In this document: one piece after another, positions 1-8,128 of the stretch
How the letters are laid out: each line of letters opens with the position of its first letter
How positions within the stretch are numbered: the first letter of the stretch is position 1
Assembly: GCA_015232365.1 (NCBI GenBank)
Contig: JADFZU010000030.1
Coordinates: forward strand, 1-32,979
DNA: 32,979 bases
Reading direction: 5' to 3'
From: Magnetococcales bacterium
GTDB taxonomy: Bacteria > Pseudomonadota > Magnetococcia > Magnetococcales > JADFYX01
Position numbers and translations under genes: made by a program
The notes under the pieces: model-generated
What the model was told of the DNA's origin: nothing
The model's database searches: none
What the model saw: only the letters and a program-made list of their open reading frames with translations

Positions 1-113
1 TTGCCAGGTGAATCAAGAGGTTGCACCAGTGATGTACGAACAACTGCCGAATCTAGGATTATTGGTGGAAAGCATATTCATTAAATGCAACCCCATTTCA
101 GGATGCTGACCAA

Positions 114-1148
114 ATGATTACTGGAGTAGAATCGTTTCTGACTGACGATATACCTATGATAGATGTGCGATCTCCTGGTGAGTATCTCCAGGGCCATATT
201 CCTGGGGCAGTGAGTCTACCCCTATTCACTGATGACGAACGCTGCCAAGTTGGCACAACCTACAAAAAGGTCGGAGCAAAAGAGGCTTTCCAGATGGGGT
301 TGGACTTTGTTGGGCCTAAGATGTCTCACTTTGTTTCTGAGGGTGAAAAACTTAGCCATAATAGCCAGTTGAATATTTACTGCTGGCGAGGTGGAAAACG
401 TTCTCAAAGTGTAGGATGGCTGTTACAACAGGCTGGCTTGCAGATAAACATTTTACAAGGCGGTTATCGTAGCTACCGGCAACAGGCTATGCAACAGTTA
501 TCAGAACCGGCCAATATTGTTGTTATTGGCGGGCATACTGGCAGTGGCAAGACGGAGGTTCTTAAACAGTTACAACAACATGGTGAACAGATACTTGATC
601 TGGAAGGGTTAGCTAACCACAGGGGGTCGGCATTTGGCGGCATTGGCCAACAAAAGCAACCAACTAATGAGCAATTTTGCAATCAACTATGGGAAAGGTG
701 GCGGCGACTTGACCATACCCGGACCATATGGATAGAAAACGAGAGCCTCTGTATTGGCCGGGTGACCGTCCCTGAACCACTTCTTGCCCAGATGAAAAAG
801 GCTCCTCTGTTTATATTGAGTGCTCCTTTAGAGCTACGAGTCCAGTACCTTATAGAGCTTTATGGCACCCAACCCAAGGAGAAGATAGAGGCAGCGGTTA
901 ATAAAATCAGCAAAAAGCTTGGTTTAGCTGATACCAAGCAGATATTGGATAATCTTAATAAAGGAGATCTGGTTCTGGTAGTAAACCGCCTGCTTAAATA
1001 TTACGACAAACGTTACCAATATGGCCTAAGTCGAACCGATCAAACACGTATTCACAGCATCACCTCTAGCCACTCTATACTTACATGGGACGATTGGACC
1101 AGCCAGATGACAGATTCACTAATTAAACACCAATATAAAAACCTTTAA
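114..1148 (+). CDS. mnmH: tRNA 2-selenouridine synthase MnmH (SelU/YbbB)
   Basis: MnmH replaces the sulfur of 2-thiouridine at wobble position 34 of Lys, Glu and Gln tRNAs with selenium from selenophosphate, via a geranylated intermediate (family knowledge). The 344-residue protein has the two expected parts. An N-terminal rhodanese domain runs over about residues 10-125, with the DVRSPGEY start motif and the catalytic Cys90 in YCWRGGKRS. A P-loop domain follows, with Walker A GGHTGSGKT at about 139-147. The length is close to that of the E. coli protein. The ATG at 114 is the first start after the stops in the preceding frames. Its presence implies that the genome also carries selD, which is not in the window. 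Downstream comes a 131-nt gap before an unrelated gene. Identification is firm. Confidence 0.95.
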   Translation: MITGVESFLTDDIPMIDVRSPGEYLQGHIPGAVSLPLFTDDERCQVGTTYKKVGAKEAFQMGLDFVGPKMSHFVSEGEKLSHNSQLNIYCWRGGKRSQSVGWLLQQAGLQINILQGGYRSYRQQAMQQLSEPANIVVIGGHTGSGKTEVLKQLQQHGEQILDLEGLANHRGSAFGGIGQQKQPTNEQFCNQLWERWRRLDHTRTIWIENESLCIGRVTVPEPLLAQMKKAPLFILSAPLELRVQYLIELYGTQPKEKIEAAVNKISKKLGLADTKQILDNLNKGDLVLVVNRLLKYYDKRYQYGLSRTDQTRIHSITSSHSILTWDDWTSQMTDSLIKHQYKNL

Positions 1149-1279
1149 AGTTAATTATTTAGTTTAGATTTAGACGTTATTACTATACTCGTTTATTGTC
1201 AATATGGGTATTGACGGTAAATTTCTGATACTGTAATTTAACAGGTTATTATTTGGCTTTTTTTGAAAAGGAATAAATA

Positions 1280-1732
1280 ATGGTAGATGTGCAGAAATTA
1301 AAGCAGATAAATCTTTTTATAGATTTGAGTGATGATGAATTACAGGCAATTTCTGAGTTCTGCACCATAAAAGAGTATACCGACGGTGAGGTAATTTTGT
1401 ATGACGTTGGCGAAGAGGTTGTTCGAGATCTATTTTTACTGATAGATGGAACAATAAGGGTTAGAAAGCGTGTTTCAAAATTACGCCCTTGGAAAAGAAT
1501 AGACATCAAGGCAATTGACAACGAAGTGTTTGGAGAGGTCGGCTGGTTGCTTGGTACTGCACCATCTGCAGAAGTCTCAAGCGATGGGGAAAGTAAAATG
1601 CTTGTTGTTGACGGCAAAAAGCTATTTTCTCTATGTGAAGAAAATGACTCTATAGGCAATCATATTCATTACCGTATTGCTGCGATTCTTGCTTTGAGAG
1701 TCACCTATCACACAACTTTGATTAATGAATAG
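1280..1732 (+). CDS. stand-alone cyclic-nucleotide-binding domain protein
   Basis: This 150-residue protein is almost entirely one Crp/cAMP-binding fold. It opens with a KLKQINLFIDLSDDEL helix, followed by a beta-roll (EYTDGEVILYDVGEEV, DLFLLIDGTIRVRK) and the phosphate-binding cassette region FGEVGWLLGTAPSAEV, which is close to the usual FGExxxL..xRxA pattern. No helix-turn-helix, GGDEF or kinase domain follows, so it is a bare sensor or effector module rather than a Crp-type regulator. The cassette arginine that contacts cyclic-nucleotide phosphate is replaced (PSAEV), so ligand binding may be lost or altered. An AAGGA Shine-Dalgarno lies just before ATG 1280. A class III cyclase gene sits 1.8 kb downstream on the same strand, a possible functional partner by context only. 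Confidence 0.8.
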   Translation: MVDVQKLKQINLFIDLSDDELQAISEFCTIKEYTDGEVILYDVGEEVVRDLFLLIDGTIRVRKRVSKLRPWKRIDIKAIDNEVFGEVGWLLGTAPSAEVSSDGESKMLVVDGKKLFSLCEENDSIGNHIHYRIAAILALRVTYHTTLINE

Positions 1733-1877
1733 TCGAACTGTTTAGTCTGGAAATTTGATCACTTTCTAAAATTGCAGTTGGAAATAGGCTTATGGCACAA
1801 TCTATAAATTTTCTTATGTATCATGGAAAATTGCACTCCCTAGTTGGTGATAAGATTTTTCCGTGATATGCTGTACC

Positions 1878-1889
1878 AATCTATAGATT
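1878..1889. repeat. 12-bp palindrome AATCTATAGATT
   Basis: A perfect palindrome lies in the 267-nt gap before the DUF3592 gene. Similar ATCTAT...ATAGAT dyads occur in other gaps at 5164-5177 and 12530-12545. It could be an operator, or chance in AT-rich DNA. Confidence 0.3.
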
Positions 1890-1999
1890 ATTCTGGGTAC
1901 CTGCTTCTAACTACCGTTTCTAGGATTATGCTAGTAATATGACCATATGTTGGCGATCTAACTAACTAGCAAGCTTTATTGAATAAAGCTGGAGGTTGC

Positions 2000-2797
2000 A
2001 TGGATTTTAAATTCCTATATTTTTTGAGAAATTTTTTTGTCCTGCTAGGCGTAAGCTTCTTTGTTCTTTCGATTTATCCTTTTTTGCAGTATCAAAAAAC
2101 ATCTGACTGGCCCTCTGTTATCGGGATCATTACCAAATCAGAATTAACAGAGCACGATTCCAGACTTCTAGGCCTTATCAAAGTCTACAACATCGACATT
2201 ACTTTCGACTACGAAGTTGCCGACAAAAAACTTTCCGGAAATAGAATCCAGTATGGAATTGCTGGAAAAACATTCATTTTCAAACGATTTGCCCAAGGTA
2301 TGGTAGACCGCTACCCAGTTGGGAAATCAACCCCTGTTTACTATAATCCAGAAAACCCACAAGATGAAATTGTCGAGTCAGCTCCAGTTATCGGCTTTAG
2401 TTTTTTATGGCTTGTATTTACAGTTATGTTTTTAGGGCTGGCAGTTGTTTTTACCATCAAAAAAAATATCATTCAGACAGAATATACAGACAGGAACCGC
2501 TCTCTACGCCCATCTGATCGTGACGATGAGAATCTTTTTAAAGACTTTTATCCAACTCAGATATATAACCCACCTAAATCAGATGCAGTTCAGCAGTCAG
2601 GTTTTAAACCTACTAAACAAGCAAGAAAACACCCCAATAGCGGTGAAAATAGAGCAGGTCAAACTCATGAGTTTGAGGGGGACTATCCATCACAAATCTA
2701 CAGACCTTCGGCTACTGTAAAAAAGGATGTGAAAAGCCTTACAGTAAAGATCCCAACTCTTGGCTGGAAGTTAAAGATAACTCTTGAGAAAGAATAG
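2000..2797 (+). CDS. DUF3592-domain membrane protein
   Basis: The protein has 265 residues from ATG 2000. I chose this start because GGAGG lies at 1991-1995, directly before it; the open frame begins 21 nt earlier at a TTG with no ribosome-binding site. A TM helix near the N-terminus (about residues 10-30) is followed by the DUF3592 hallmarks: SDWPSVIGIITKSEL, ITFDYEVADKKLSGNRI and RYPVGKSTPVYYNPENPQDE. A second TM helix follows (GFSFLWLVFTVMFLGLAVVF) and then a polar, probably disordered cytoplasmic tail of about 100 residues. That tail repeats the motif YPTQIYNP / YPSQIYRP. DUF3592 proteins have no settled function. The stop codon abuts the kdsB start at 2798, so the two are translated from one message. 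Confidence 0.8.
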   Translation: MDFKFLYFLRNFFVLLGVSFFVLSIYPFLQYQKTSDWPSVIGIITKSELTEHDSRLLGLIKVYNIDITFDYEVADKKLSGNRIQYGIAGKTFIFKRFAQGMVDRYPVGKSTPVYYNPENPQDEIVESAPVIGFSFLWLVFTVMFLGLAVVFTIKKNIIQTEYTDRNRSLRPSDRDDENLFKDFYPTQIYNPPKSDAVQQSGFKPTKQARKHPNSGENRAGQTHEFEGDYPSQIYRPSATVKKDVKSLTVKIPTLGWKLKITLEKE

Positions 2798-3538
2798 ATG
2801 AAGATTCTGGGAGTCATACCATGTCGCATGAACGCCTCAAGACTTCCAGGCAAACCTCTTTTGAAGCTTTTGGGCCGACCACTTATTCAACATGTTTACG
2901 AAGGTGTACAAACTTCAAAAAAAATTGACCAGTTCATCGTTGCAACTGATTCTCAGAATATAATTGACTGCGTGCGAAGCTTTGGTGGTCAAGCAGTCCT
3001 AACCTCTTCTAGTCACAATACCGGTACAGAAAGGGTTGCTGAAGTTGCAGAAAAACTAGCCGAATATGATATAATCTTGAACATTCAGGGTGATGAGCCT
3101 TTAGTAACCGGGGAGATGGTTGACCAACTTGCAACCCCTTTAGTGGAGAACCCTGGCATCCACATGACAGCACTAAAAGGACGAATTACAAATCAAGAAG
3201 AGTTACACGATCCATCGATTATAAAAGTAGTGACAGATAAAAATGATTGTGCCATATACTTCTCCAGACATCCAATTCCCTACCCAAGAAACAGGACAGA
3301 TCACTACTATAGAAATAAAGGAGTTTATGGATTTAGACGTTCATTTATCCTGGAGTTCAAAGATCTACCACGTGGTCCATTGGAGTTAGCTGAATCGTTG
3401 GAACAGTTACGGGCAATAGAGTATGGCAAACAAATTTTTGTTTCTGAAACCAAGACAGAAACTCATGGAGTCAATACACCAGAGGATATTCCAATTGTAG
3501 AAAAAGCACTACGCTCTAAACAGCTATCAAATGGTTAG
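2798..3538 (+). CDS. kdsB: 3-deoxy-manno-octulosonate cytidylyltransferase (CMP-Kdo synthetase)
   Basis: KdsB activates Kdo with CTP to CMP-Kdo for lipopolysaccharide inner-core synthesis in the cytosol. The 246-residue product has the normal length. It shows the nucleotide-binding start MNASRLPGKPLLKLLGRP, the metal-site motif NIQGDEP (Asp99), SRHPIPYPR, GVYGFRR, and LEQLRAIEYG near the C-terminus. The C-terminal motif reads GVNTPEDI where most KdsB proteins have G(V/I)DTPEDL, so one of the two acidic metal ligands appears to be Asn226. The gene starts directly at the stop codon of the DUF3592 gene and is followed 21 nt later by a cyclase gene, so all three form an operon. A CMP-sugar synthetase for a Kdo-like sugar is the main alternative. 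Confidence 0.9.
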   Translation: MKILGVIPCRMNASRLPGKPLLKLLGRPLIQHVYEGVQTSKKIDQFIVATDSQNIIDCVRSFGGQAVLTSSSHNTGTERVAEVAEKLAEYDIILNIQGDEPLVTGEMVDQLATPLVENPGIHMTALKGRITNQEELHDPSIIKVVTDKNDCAIYFSRHPIPYPRNRTDHYYRNKGVYGFRRSFILEFKDLPRGPLELAESLEQLRAIEYGKQIFVSETKTETHGVNTPEDIPIVEKALRSKQLSNG

Positions 3539-3559
3539 TTTTTTTATTGGAAATAATCT

Positions 3560-5017
3560 ATGAATTATGCTGCAACCTTAAAGCAGGTCACATTCGCAGT
3601 GCGGATTCGACTGCACATTATGACTGGATTAACAGTTGTTTTTCTGAGTATCTATGGCAAAGTTGTCTGCCCGTTTATTGATACTCTAACCTTTGGCCGT
3701 ATTCTCTATGTATTGGGTATTGTCTATGTTTTCCAAATAGTCATTCGAGAACTTTTCTACCTCCTGTTTCCAACCCCTCTATTAGCTGTATCTACATCAC
3801 GACACGGTTTCCATGTATCTGTAGTAACTTGGCTTTTAGCCGGAGTTGCAGCTAGTCTGCTCCACTCCTATCTTTATACCGATTTTCACTGGGCCAGCCA
3901 TCTAAAGCTTCTGTCAGGCTATTGGGGTCTAGGGGCAGGTATTTTATCTCAACTGGAGTATGTTGTTTTAGAAAAACATTTTAGAGGACTGCAGCTCGGC
4001 CCTCAACAAACTGTAAATGAAAAGATAACCAGCCGCCTGATGGAGAGCTTCGCTGTTTTTACTGTAGTTCCTGCATTGATGATGATCTTGGTTAGTTTCC
4101 GTTTTGTTTTTGAGGGGTTTACCAACCGTGCAGCCGCAGTTGAAGTTCTATTTCTGGGCGGCTGTTTTGTGGTAGCTGGACTATTTGTCTCTTGGCAGTA
4201 TGGACAAGCATTAAGAGAGGATTGCGACCATCTAACAGAGGCGGTTAATGAGGTCTCTGAAGGCCGCTTTGAAATAAATGTTGATACATCACGCTCAGAT
4301 GATCTGGGGAGAGTTGCCAACGGTATAAATATAATGGCTAACGGCCTACTTTTGCGTGAGAAAATTCGTGATGCGTTTGGCCGCTTTGTCAACCCTGAAG
4401 TTGCAGACTCTTTTATAAAAAGCTTTTCTGAGAGTGGCTCAACTATTAAAATGGGTGGTAAACGTCAAGAGGTAGCCATCTTGATGGCAGATATTAGAGA
4501 TTTTACAAAGCTATCAGAATCTATGGAACCAGAAGAGATAACCATGTTAATCAACGGCTATTTCAGTGAAATGGTTGCCGGTGTACAGATGCACGGTGGT
4601 ATGGTTGATAAATTTATTGGTGATGCCATCATGGTTGTGTTTGGCCTGAGCGATAAGCACCCAAACTATGCAAAAGATGCAGTATTAGCAGCTATTGAGA
4701 TGCGCAAAAGGCTGGAGAGTTTCAATAAAGCTCAATCCAGCAGTGGAAAACCATCCATAGAAAACGGTATTGGCATCCATGTTGGAGAGGTTGTTGCCGG
4801 ATATATTGGTAGCAAGGAACGTTTAGAGTTCACTGTAATAGGCCATGCGGTAAATCTGGCTGCCCGTATTGAGAGCCAAACCAAAGCACCGAACCCACCG
4901 CTTCTTTTTAGTGACAAAGTTGCTGAATTAATTGCAAAAGATATTGATGTAAAAAAGGTTACAGAGGCAAGTCTGAAGGGAGTATCAGAGACGGTAAGCC
5001 TCTTTACCGTCGCTTGA
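3560..5017 (+). CDS. membrane-bound class III adenylate cyclase with HAMP domain
   Basis: This 485-residue protein probably makes cAMP from ATP. Residues 1-210 hold about five to six hydrophobic helices. A HAMP-like linker spans about 212-268 (LTEAVNEVSEGRFEINVDTS, DDLGRVANGINIM). A class III cyclase domain occupies about 300-485. Both metal-binding aspartates are present (Asp311 in MADIRDFT, Asp355 in KFIGDAIMVVFG). So are the purine-specifying Lys351 and Thr425 (FTVIG), a pair typical of adenylate rather than guanylate cyclases, and the transition-state Asn432 and Arg436 (VNLAARIE). The usual Asp after VIG is His here. A GGAAA site precedes ATG 3560. It is the last gene of the DUF3592-kdsB operon; the membrane region may sense a signal that I cannot name. 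Confidence 0.88.
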   Translation: MNYAATLKQVTFAVRIRLHIMTGLTVVFLSIYGKVVCPFIDTLTFGRILYVLGIVYVFQIVIRELFYLLFPTPLLAVSTSRHGFHVSVVTWLLAGVAASLLHSYLYTDFHWASHLKLLSGYWGLGAGILSQLEYVVLEKHFRGLQLGPQQTVNEKITSRLMESFAVFTVVPALMMILVSFRFVFEGFTNRAAAVEVLFLGGCFVVAGLFVSWQYGQALREDCDHLTEAVNEVSEGRFEINVDTSRSDDLGRVANGINIMANGLLLREKIRDAFGRFVNPEVADSFIKSFSESGSTIKMGGKRQEVAILMADIRDFTKLSESMEPEEITMLINGYFSEMVAGVQMHGGMVDKFIGDAIMVVFGLSDKHPNYAKDAVLAAIEMRKRLESFNKAQSSSGKPSIENGIGIHVGEVVAGYIGSKERLEFTVIGHAVNLAARIESQTKAPNPPLLFSDKVAELIAKDIDVKKVTEASLKGVSETVSLFTVA

Positions 5018-5163
5018 TATTTATACTCCACACTATTGATCATAGCTGTTGGTAATATAACAAACCAAAACACTCAAAATATTAAAACTAAATTTATAAG
5101 AAAACTTCTTCCCACTTATTAGGCAATTATTGCTTGTATCGCCCAAACGAGTTCTACCTCAAC

Positions 5164-5177
5164 CATCTATATAGATG
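5164..5177. repeat. 14-bp palindrome CATCTATATAGATG
   Basis: A perfect palindrome lies in the 275-nt gap between the cyclase and a small downstream gene. It resembles the dyads at 1878-1889 and 12530-12545. It could be a regulator-binding site for 5293-5421, but no regulator is identifiable. Apart from this dyad I see nothing else in 5018-5292. Confidence 0.3.
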
Positions 5178-5292
5178 CTACTTATTCTCATTAATTTATT
5201 GTTATTGAATGTTTAGAATCATTGGCATGGATCAAGCACTTAGTGAAAGTAACAGATAAATAAACAGTGTTACTAAAACTTTGTGGAGATAT

Positions 5293-5421
5293 ATGATGGG
5301 AATGTTGATAAACAAAGATGCTAAAGTATTTTTTACCCAAAGACGGATTATCAGGCACATGTCTGGCAAAGCAGTATTAATAATCTTTGCAATATGGGCA
5401 GTGTTTTATCTATCACTGTAG
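5293..5421 (+). CDS. possible 42-residue single-pass membrane protein
   Basis: A short frame starts ATGATG after TGTGGAGAT, a reasonable Shine-Dalgarno. The product has a basic, polar N-terminal half (KDAKVFFTQRRIIRHMSGK) and one clear C-terminal hydrophobic helix (AVLIIFAIWAVFYLSL). That charge pattern predicts an N-in inner-membrane orientation. I do not recognise a family. It lies alone between the cyclase and a small polar-protein gene. The ribosome-binding site and the well-formed TM helix support it; its small size and lack of known relatives limit certainty. Confidence 0.45.
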   Translation: MMGMLINKDAKVFFTQRRIIRHMSGKAVLIIFAIWAVFYLSL

Positions 5422-5585
5422 TGGCAGCAGAGGTTTGCCTGCCAAGACAAAACAAAGCTAAATTATTGAAACTCAAGACTATATCTTACCAAACCAATAT
5501 TTGTTTGGGTTGATTTTTTATTAAAAGCTCTATAGAGTGCGTATATGGGGGTTTGATTAATAGATGAGTTGGGAGGACGTTAAAA

Positions 5586-5891
5586 ATGTCAACAATAGTT
5601 AGCAATCTCACCAGTCCAGCCCTTTTTCCTGGCGGTGATGCCGCCCGCAATACTCCATCTGCAGGTGTTACTGACCTTGCCAACAACACCCAAAGCACCT
5701 CCAACATTTCAGCCCTAATCTCTGCAGAAGATGTGGTTAACATCCAAAATACCAGCACTACCCCCCGCTCTACTCCTCAAGATATGGCCCAAGAGCTTGC
5801 CAAGCTTAGCCGAGAGAGCCGTGATGTCTCAGGTAGTTTTGAACCTAGTGGCGGAATGGATATTCCAAGAATAGTTGACTTAATCGCATAA
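5586..5891 (+). CDS. hypothetical 101-residue polar protein
   Basis: I do not recognise this protein. A strong GGGAGGA ribosome-binding site ends about 9 nt before ATG 5586, which supports a real gene. The product is Ser/Thr/Asn-rich and probably disordered over residues 1-60. A short charged helix follows (DMAQELAKLSRESRDVSG), with a hydrophobic end (MDIPRIVDLIA). There is no signal peptide, TM segment or cysteine. The composition recalls small flagellar or chaperone-type accessory proteins, but I find no diagnostic motif. It is followed by an 86-nt gap and a convergent gene on the minus strand. Confidence 0.6.
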   Translation: MSTIVSNLTSPALFPGGDAARNTPSAGVTDLANNTQSTSNISALISAEDVVNIQNTSTTPRSTPQDMAQELAKLSRESRDVSGSFEPSGGMDIPRIVDLIA

Positions 5892-5977
5892 GAGAGTTTT
5901 TCCAGAGACTATCTGCTAAACTACCCCATCGGTCATTTCTGCATATTTTTTAAGTAAAAATATGATTAGATAGCCCC

Positions 5978-6778
5978 CTACCCATCAACTTCAAGATCTT
6001 TTGAACTACCTCCTCGACCATCTTCGTACTCCATCAGGTCCATACCTATAGAGCCAACACCTGTCTTGATCTGTATCCGCACCAACATGTGCCGTTCATC
6101 ATCGGTAAACCAAAATACAAAGTCACCACGGTTTTTGAAGTGTTTTGAATTTGGCACGACAAGACTGATCGGAAGAGTCCTTAGATAACCAACAGGTGTA
6201 GCTAGACCCTCACGTTTTTCAGCCCAGATATGGGCCTCATAAAGGGTCTCTTTTTCCAGGACAATTGTGGTCTTGAAGTTATCACCTGGTTTAAGATCAG
6301 TTTTACGTACAGAATAGACCGCTGACAGATAGTCATTGATTGCCCCCTCAACCGGAATCTCTCGACTCTCCTCGTCACGACTAAACAGTATCCGTTTGTT
6401 AGGCCGATCAAAACGAAATTGAATGGTTCGCTGTTTGCCATTTTCATCTTGTTCTTTTGTGTAAACATCAGCAAGAAGCTGGTCTGACATATCACGACCA
6501 GTCACCACAAAGTTATCCTTAATGGGAAAGAAAAAATCCATGGCACCATATGATTTCAGGCTGGACTCCAATCGATAACCTGACGCACCAACCCGATTAA
6601 AACGCATAATCGCTGTCCCGGAAGGCACAAATCCCCAACGAACATTAAAGACCAGTTTTTCCCCAGGAACCGGACCAAATTTCTTTTCAGAGTCTGCAAT
6701 AGCCACTACAGGATGGCTTAGTAGAACCACCAGAAACAGTAACGGAAACACCAAGCCAATCTTTGCAACTTTAGACAT
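5978..6778 (-). CDS. DUF3108-domain exported protein
   Basis: The protein has 266 residues with a signal peptide at about 1-29 (lysine, hydrophobic core GLVFPLLFLVVLLSHPVV, then AIADS). The mature part fits the DUF3108 family: PVPGEKLVFNVRWGFVPSGTA near the start, a YRLESSLKSYG strand, an FDRPNKRI strand, INDYLSAVYSVRKTDLKPGD, and a C-terminal FWFTDDERHMLVRIQIKTGVGSI strand ending in a Gly/Ser-rich acidic tail. DUF3108 proteins are predicted beta-rich envelope proteins of unknown job. GAGGT before ATG 6778 supports the start. It stands alone: its 3' end faces 5586-5891, and 293 nt with no visible gene lie upstream. Confidence 0.8.
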   Translation of the reverse strand: MSKVAKIGLVFPLLFLVVLLSHPVVAIADSEKKFGPVPGEKLVFNVRWGFVPSGTAIMRFNRVGASGYRLESSLKSYGAMDFFFPIKDNFVVTGRDMSDQLLADVYTKEQDENGKQRTIQFRFDRPNKRILFSRDEESREIPVEGAINDYLSAVYSVRKTDLKPGDNFKTTIVLEKETLYEAHIWAEKREGLATPVGYLRTLPISLVVPNSKHFKNRGDFVFWFTDDERHMLVRIQIKTGVGSIGMDLMEYEDGRGGSSKDLEVDG

Positions 6779-7071
6779 GCTTATACCTCATTTTATTTAA
6801 AAAACAGAGACAACAACCGTATCTAGCAGATAAAACTCTATCTAGAGCCACCGCCAAAATAGTCCGTAGCAATATTTAACCTTTGTAAATTACTGGTAAC
6901 AATATAACAAAAACTTCATTAACAGTATATATAACGTTTAAAATTAATGAAATCTAGAAATGGCGACATGCTGGCCAGGAAAGGTATGTGCTGCTCTGTT
7001 GTAGCATGGAGTTCTATAGGTCCAAGGTTCTTAGGTAAGTTTTTAACCTTGTAAGTTCAATCAGTATGGAG

Positions 7072-7641
7072 TCAAGTATGGTTTTTTAAACGGCCTGTAT
7101 ACTCATCACAACGGTCAACCAGCCCACTATACATGAAGCTATACTCATCATGCTTTGCATTACGGGCTTTCTCAAGATAGTCCCTCTTTTTAGATTCTAA
7201 AAAGTTGGTGCTTTTAGATCTTTCGCCCCAAGTAAATAACAAACCGTCGTGCAGTTTCTCAAGCTCCGACCGCTCATTTTCCCAAACATCTCTATTTACT
7301 TGATCAACTGCATAACCATCCAGAACCTTTAAAACATATAAAGATATGAATGCAAATGTAACAGCTACAACCCTCTTAACCGCCATGGAATCCCATCCAA
7401 ACCAAAAACTATCTGGTATCAAAAGCAGAACTCCAACAGAACCCAAATAGATCAAACTTCCCCAGCCAACGATTAAAATTCCAAAATATATACGACCAAC
7501 AAATGGTGTCGTTTCAATTTTTTTTGTAAAATCATAATAACCCCAGGGGTCTCTTATACCGAGGCTTATATGATGAACAACTGTTACAATACTAAACAGG
7601 TAGGTTAAACCGAGTAGAGCAGGCAAGGAGTTTATGTGCAT
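7072..7641 (-). CDS. hypothetical inner-membrane protein
   Basis: I do not recognise this 189-residue protein. It has about three hydrophobic helices: residues 5-25 (PALLGLTYLFSIVTVVHHIS), 48-75 (VGRIYFGILIVGWGSLIYLG with the following VGVLLLIP) and 88-105 (VAVTFAFISLYVLKV). A hydrophilic, charged C-terminal domain of about 80 residues follows, predicted helical. Its ribosome-binding site (GGAGGTGAG) is embedded in the last codons of the upstream BRCT-like gene, which ends 8 nt before this start. The two are therefore almost surely co-transcribed and may be translationally coupled. Confidence 0.65.
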   Translation of the reverse strand: MHINSLPALLGLTYLFSIVTVVHHISLGIRDPWGYYDFTKKIETTPFVGRIYFGILIVGWGSLIYLGSVGVLLLIPDSFWFGWDSMAVKRVVAVTFAFISLYVLKVLDGYAVDQVNRDVWENERSELEKLHDGLLFTWGERSKSTNFLESKKRDYLEKARNAKHDEYSFMYSGLVDRCDEYTGRLKNHT

Positions 7642-7649
7642 TGTGCTAA

Positions 7650-7904
7650 CTACTCACCTCCACAACGCTGTTTACTTATCTTAACGGTAAACTGCTCTTC
7701 CCAAACCATCTCAATATTATACGTCTCTGCCATTGTCAATGCATGCTCCCCTGGATGGCTACCAACAACTAAACATGTAGTATTCTTATTTATAGTGTAG
7801 GCATAGGCACACCCAGCCTCATGTATAAGCCTGATGGCTTCATCAATGGTCATGGTAACCAACGTTCCAGTAATGCCGATACAGCAATCCTCAGGGCAAG
7901 TCAT
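7650..7904 (-). CDS. stand-alone BRCT-like domain protein
   Basis: The 84 residues from ATG 7904 read as a single BRCT-type fold: an opening GITGTLVTMTIDEAIRLIHE strand-helix, a GCAYAYTINKNTTCLVVGSH strand-loop-strand corresponding to the family's T-x-L-V-x-G, then AETYNIEMVWEEQF, matching the helix 2 to C-terminal strand of the DNA-ligase BRCT. A Cys cluster (TCPEDCC) precedes it. BRCT domains normally sit at the end of LigA or in multi-domain DNA-repair proteins, so a bare copy is unusual. The open frame starts 9 nt earlier at a TTG; I prefer the ATG, which has AAGG upstream. It is coupled to the membrane gene at 7072-7641. The BRCT call rests on pattern similarity only. Confidence 0.6.
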   Translation of the reverse strand: MTCPEDCCIGITGTLVTMTIDEAIRLIHEAGCAYAYTINKNTTCLVVGSHPGEHALTMAETYNIEMVWEEQFTVKISKQRCGGE

Positions 7905-8128
7905 AGCTCTCAACCTTTATTCTAGGCTTTAATTAGAGTCATAGATCATGCAGTTTCAGCAAAATTCTTTCAAGGGATCAGATTCAATTAATGAATGTTT
8001 AATATTTCTCTTATAAAGCCTGGAGTTCTACGGTTGGCTTGAAAAATTGCTGGTACCATACAGATTGATAGCCAACTAAATCGCATTCTTCTCATAGCTT
8101 TAAAGTGGACAAACATATTTTTCACAAA

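Noticed and set aside
1-113. 3' end of a gene upstream of mnmH (for example selD)
   Set aside because: Two plus-strand frames are open from the edge and end near 84 and 109, but neither short tail shows a recognisable family motif.
1792-1866. 24-codon plus-strand frame in the gap before the DUF3592 gene
   Set aside because: Too short, with only a weak ribosome-binding site and no TM or motif.
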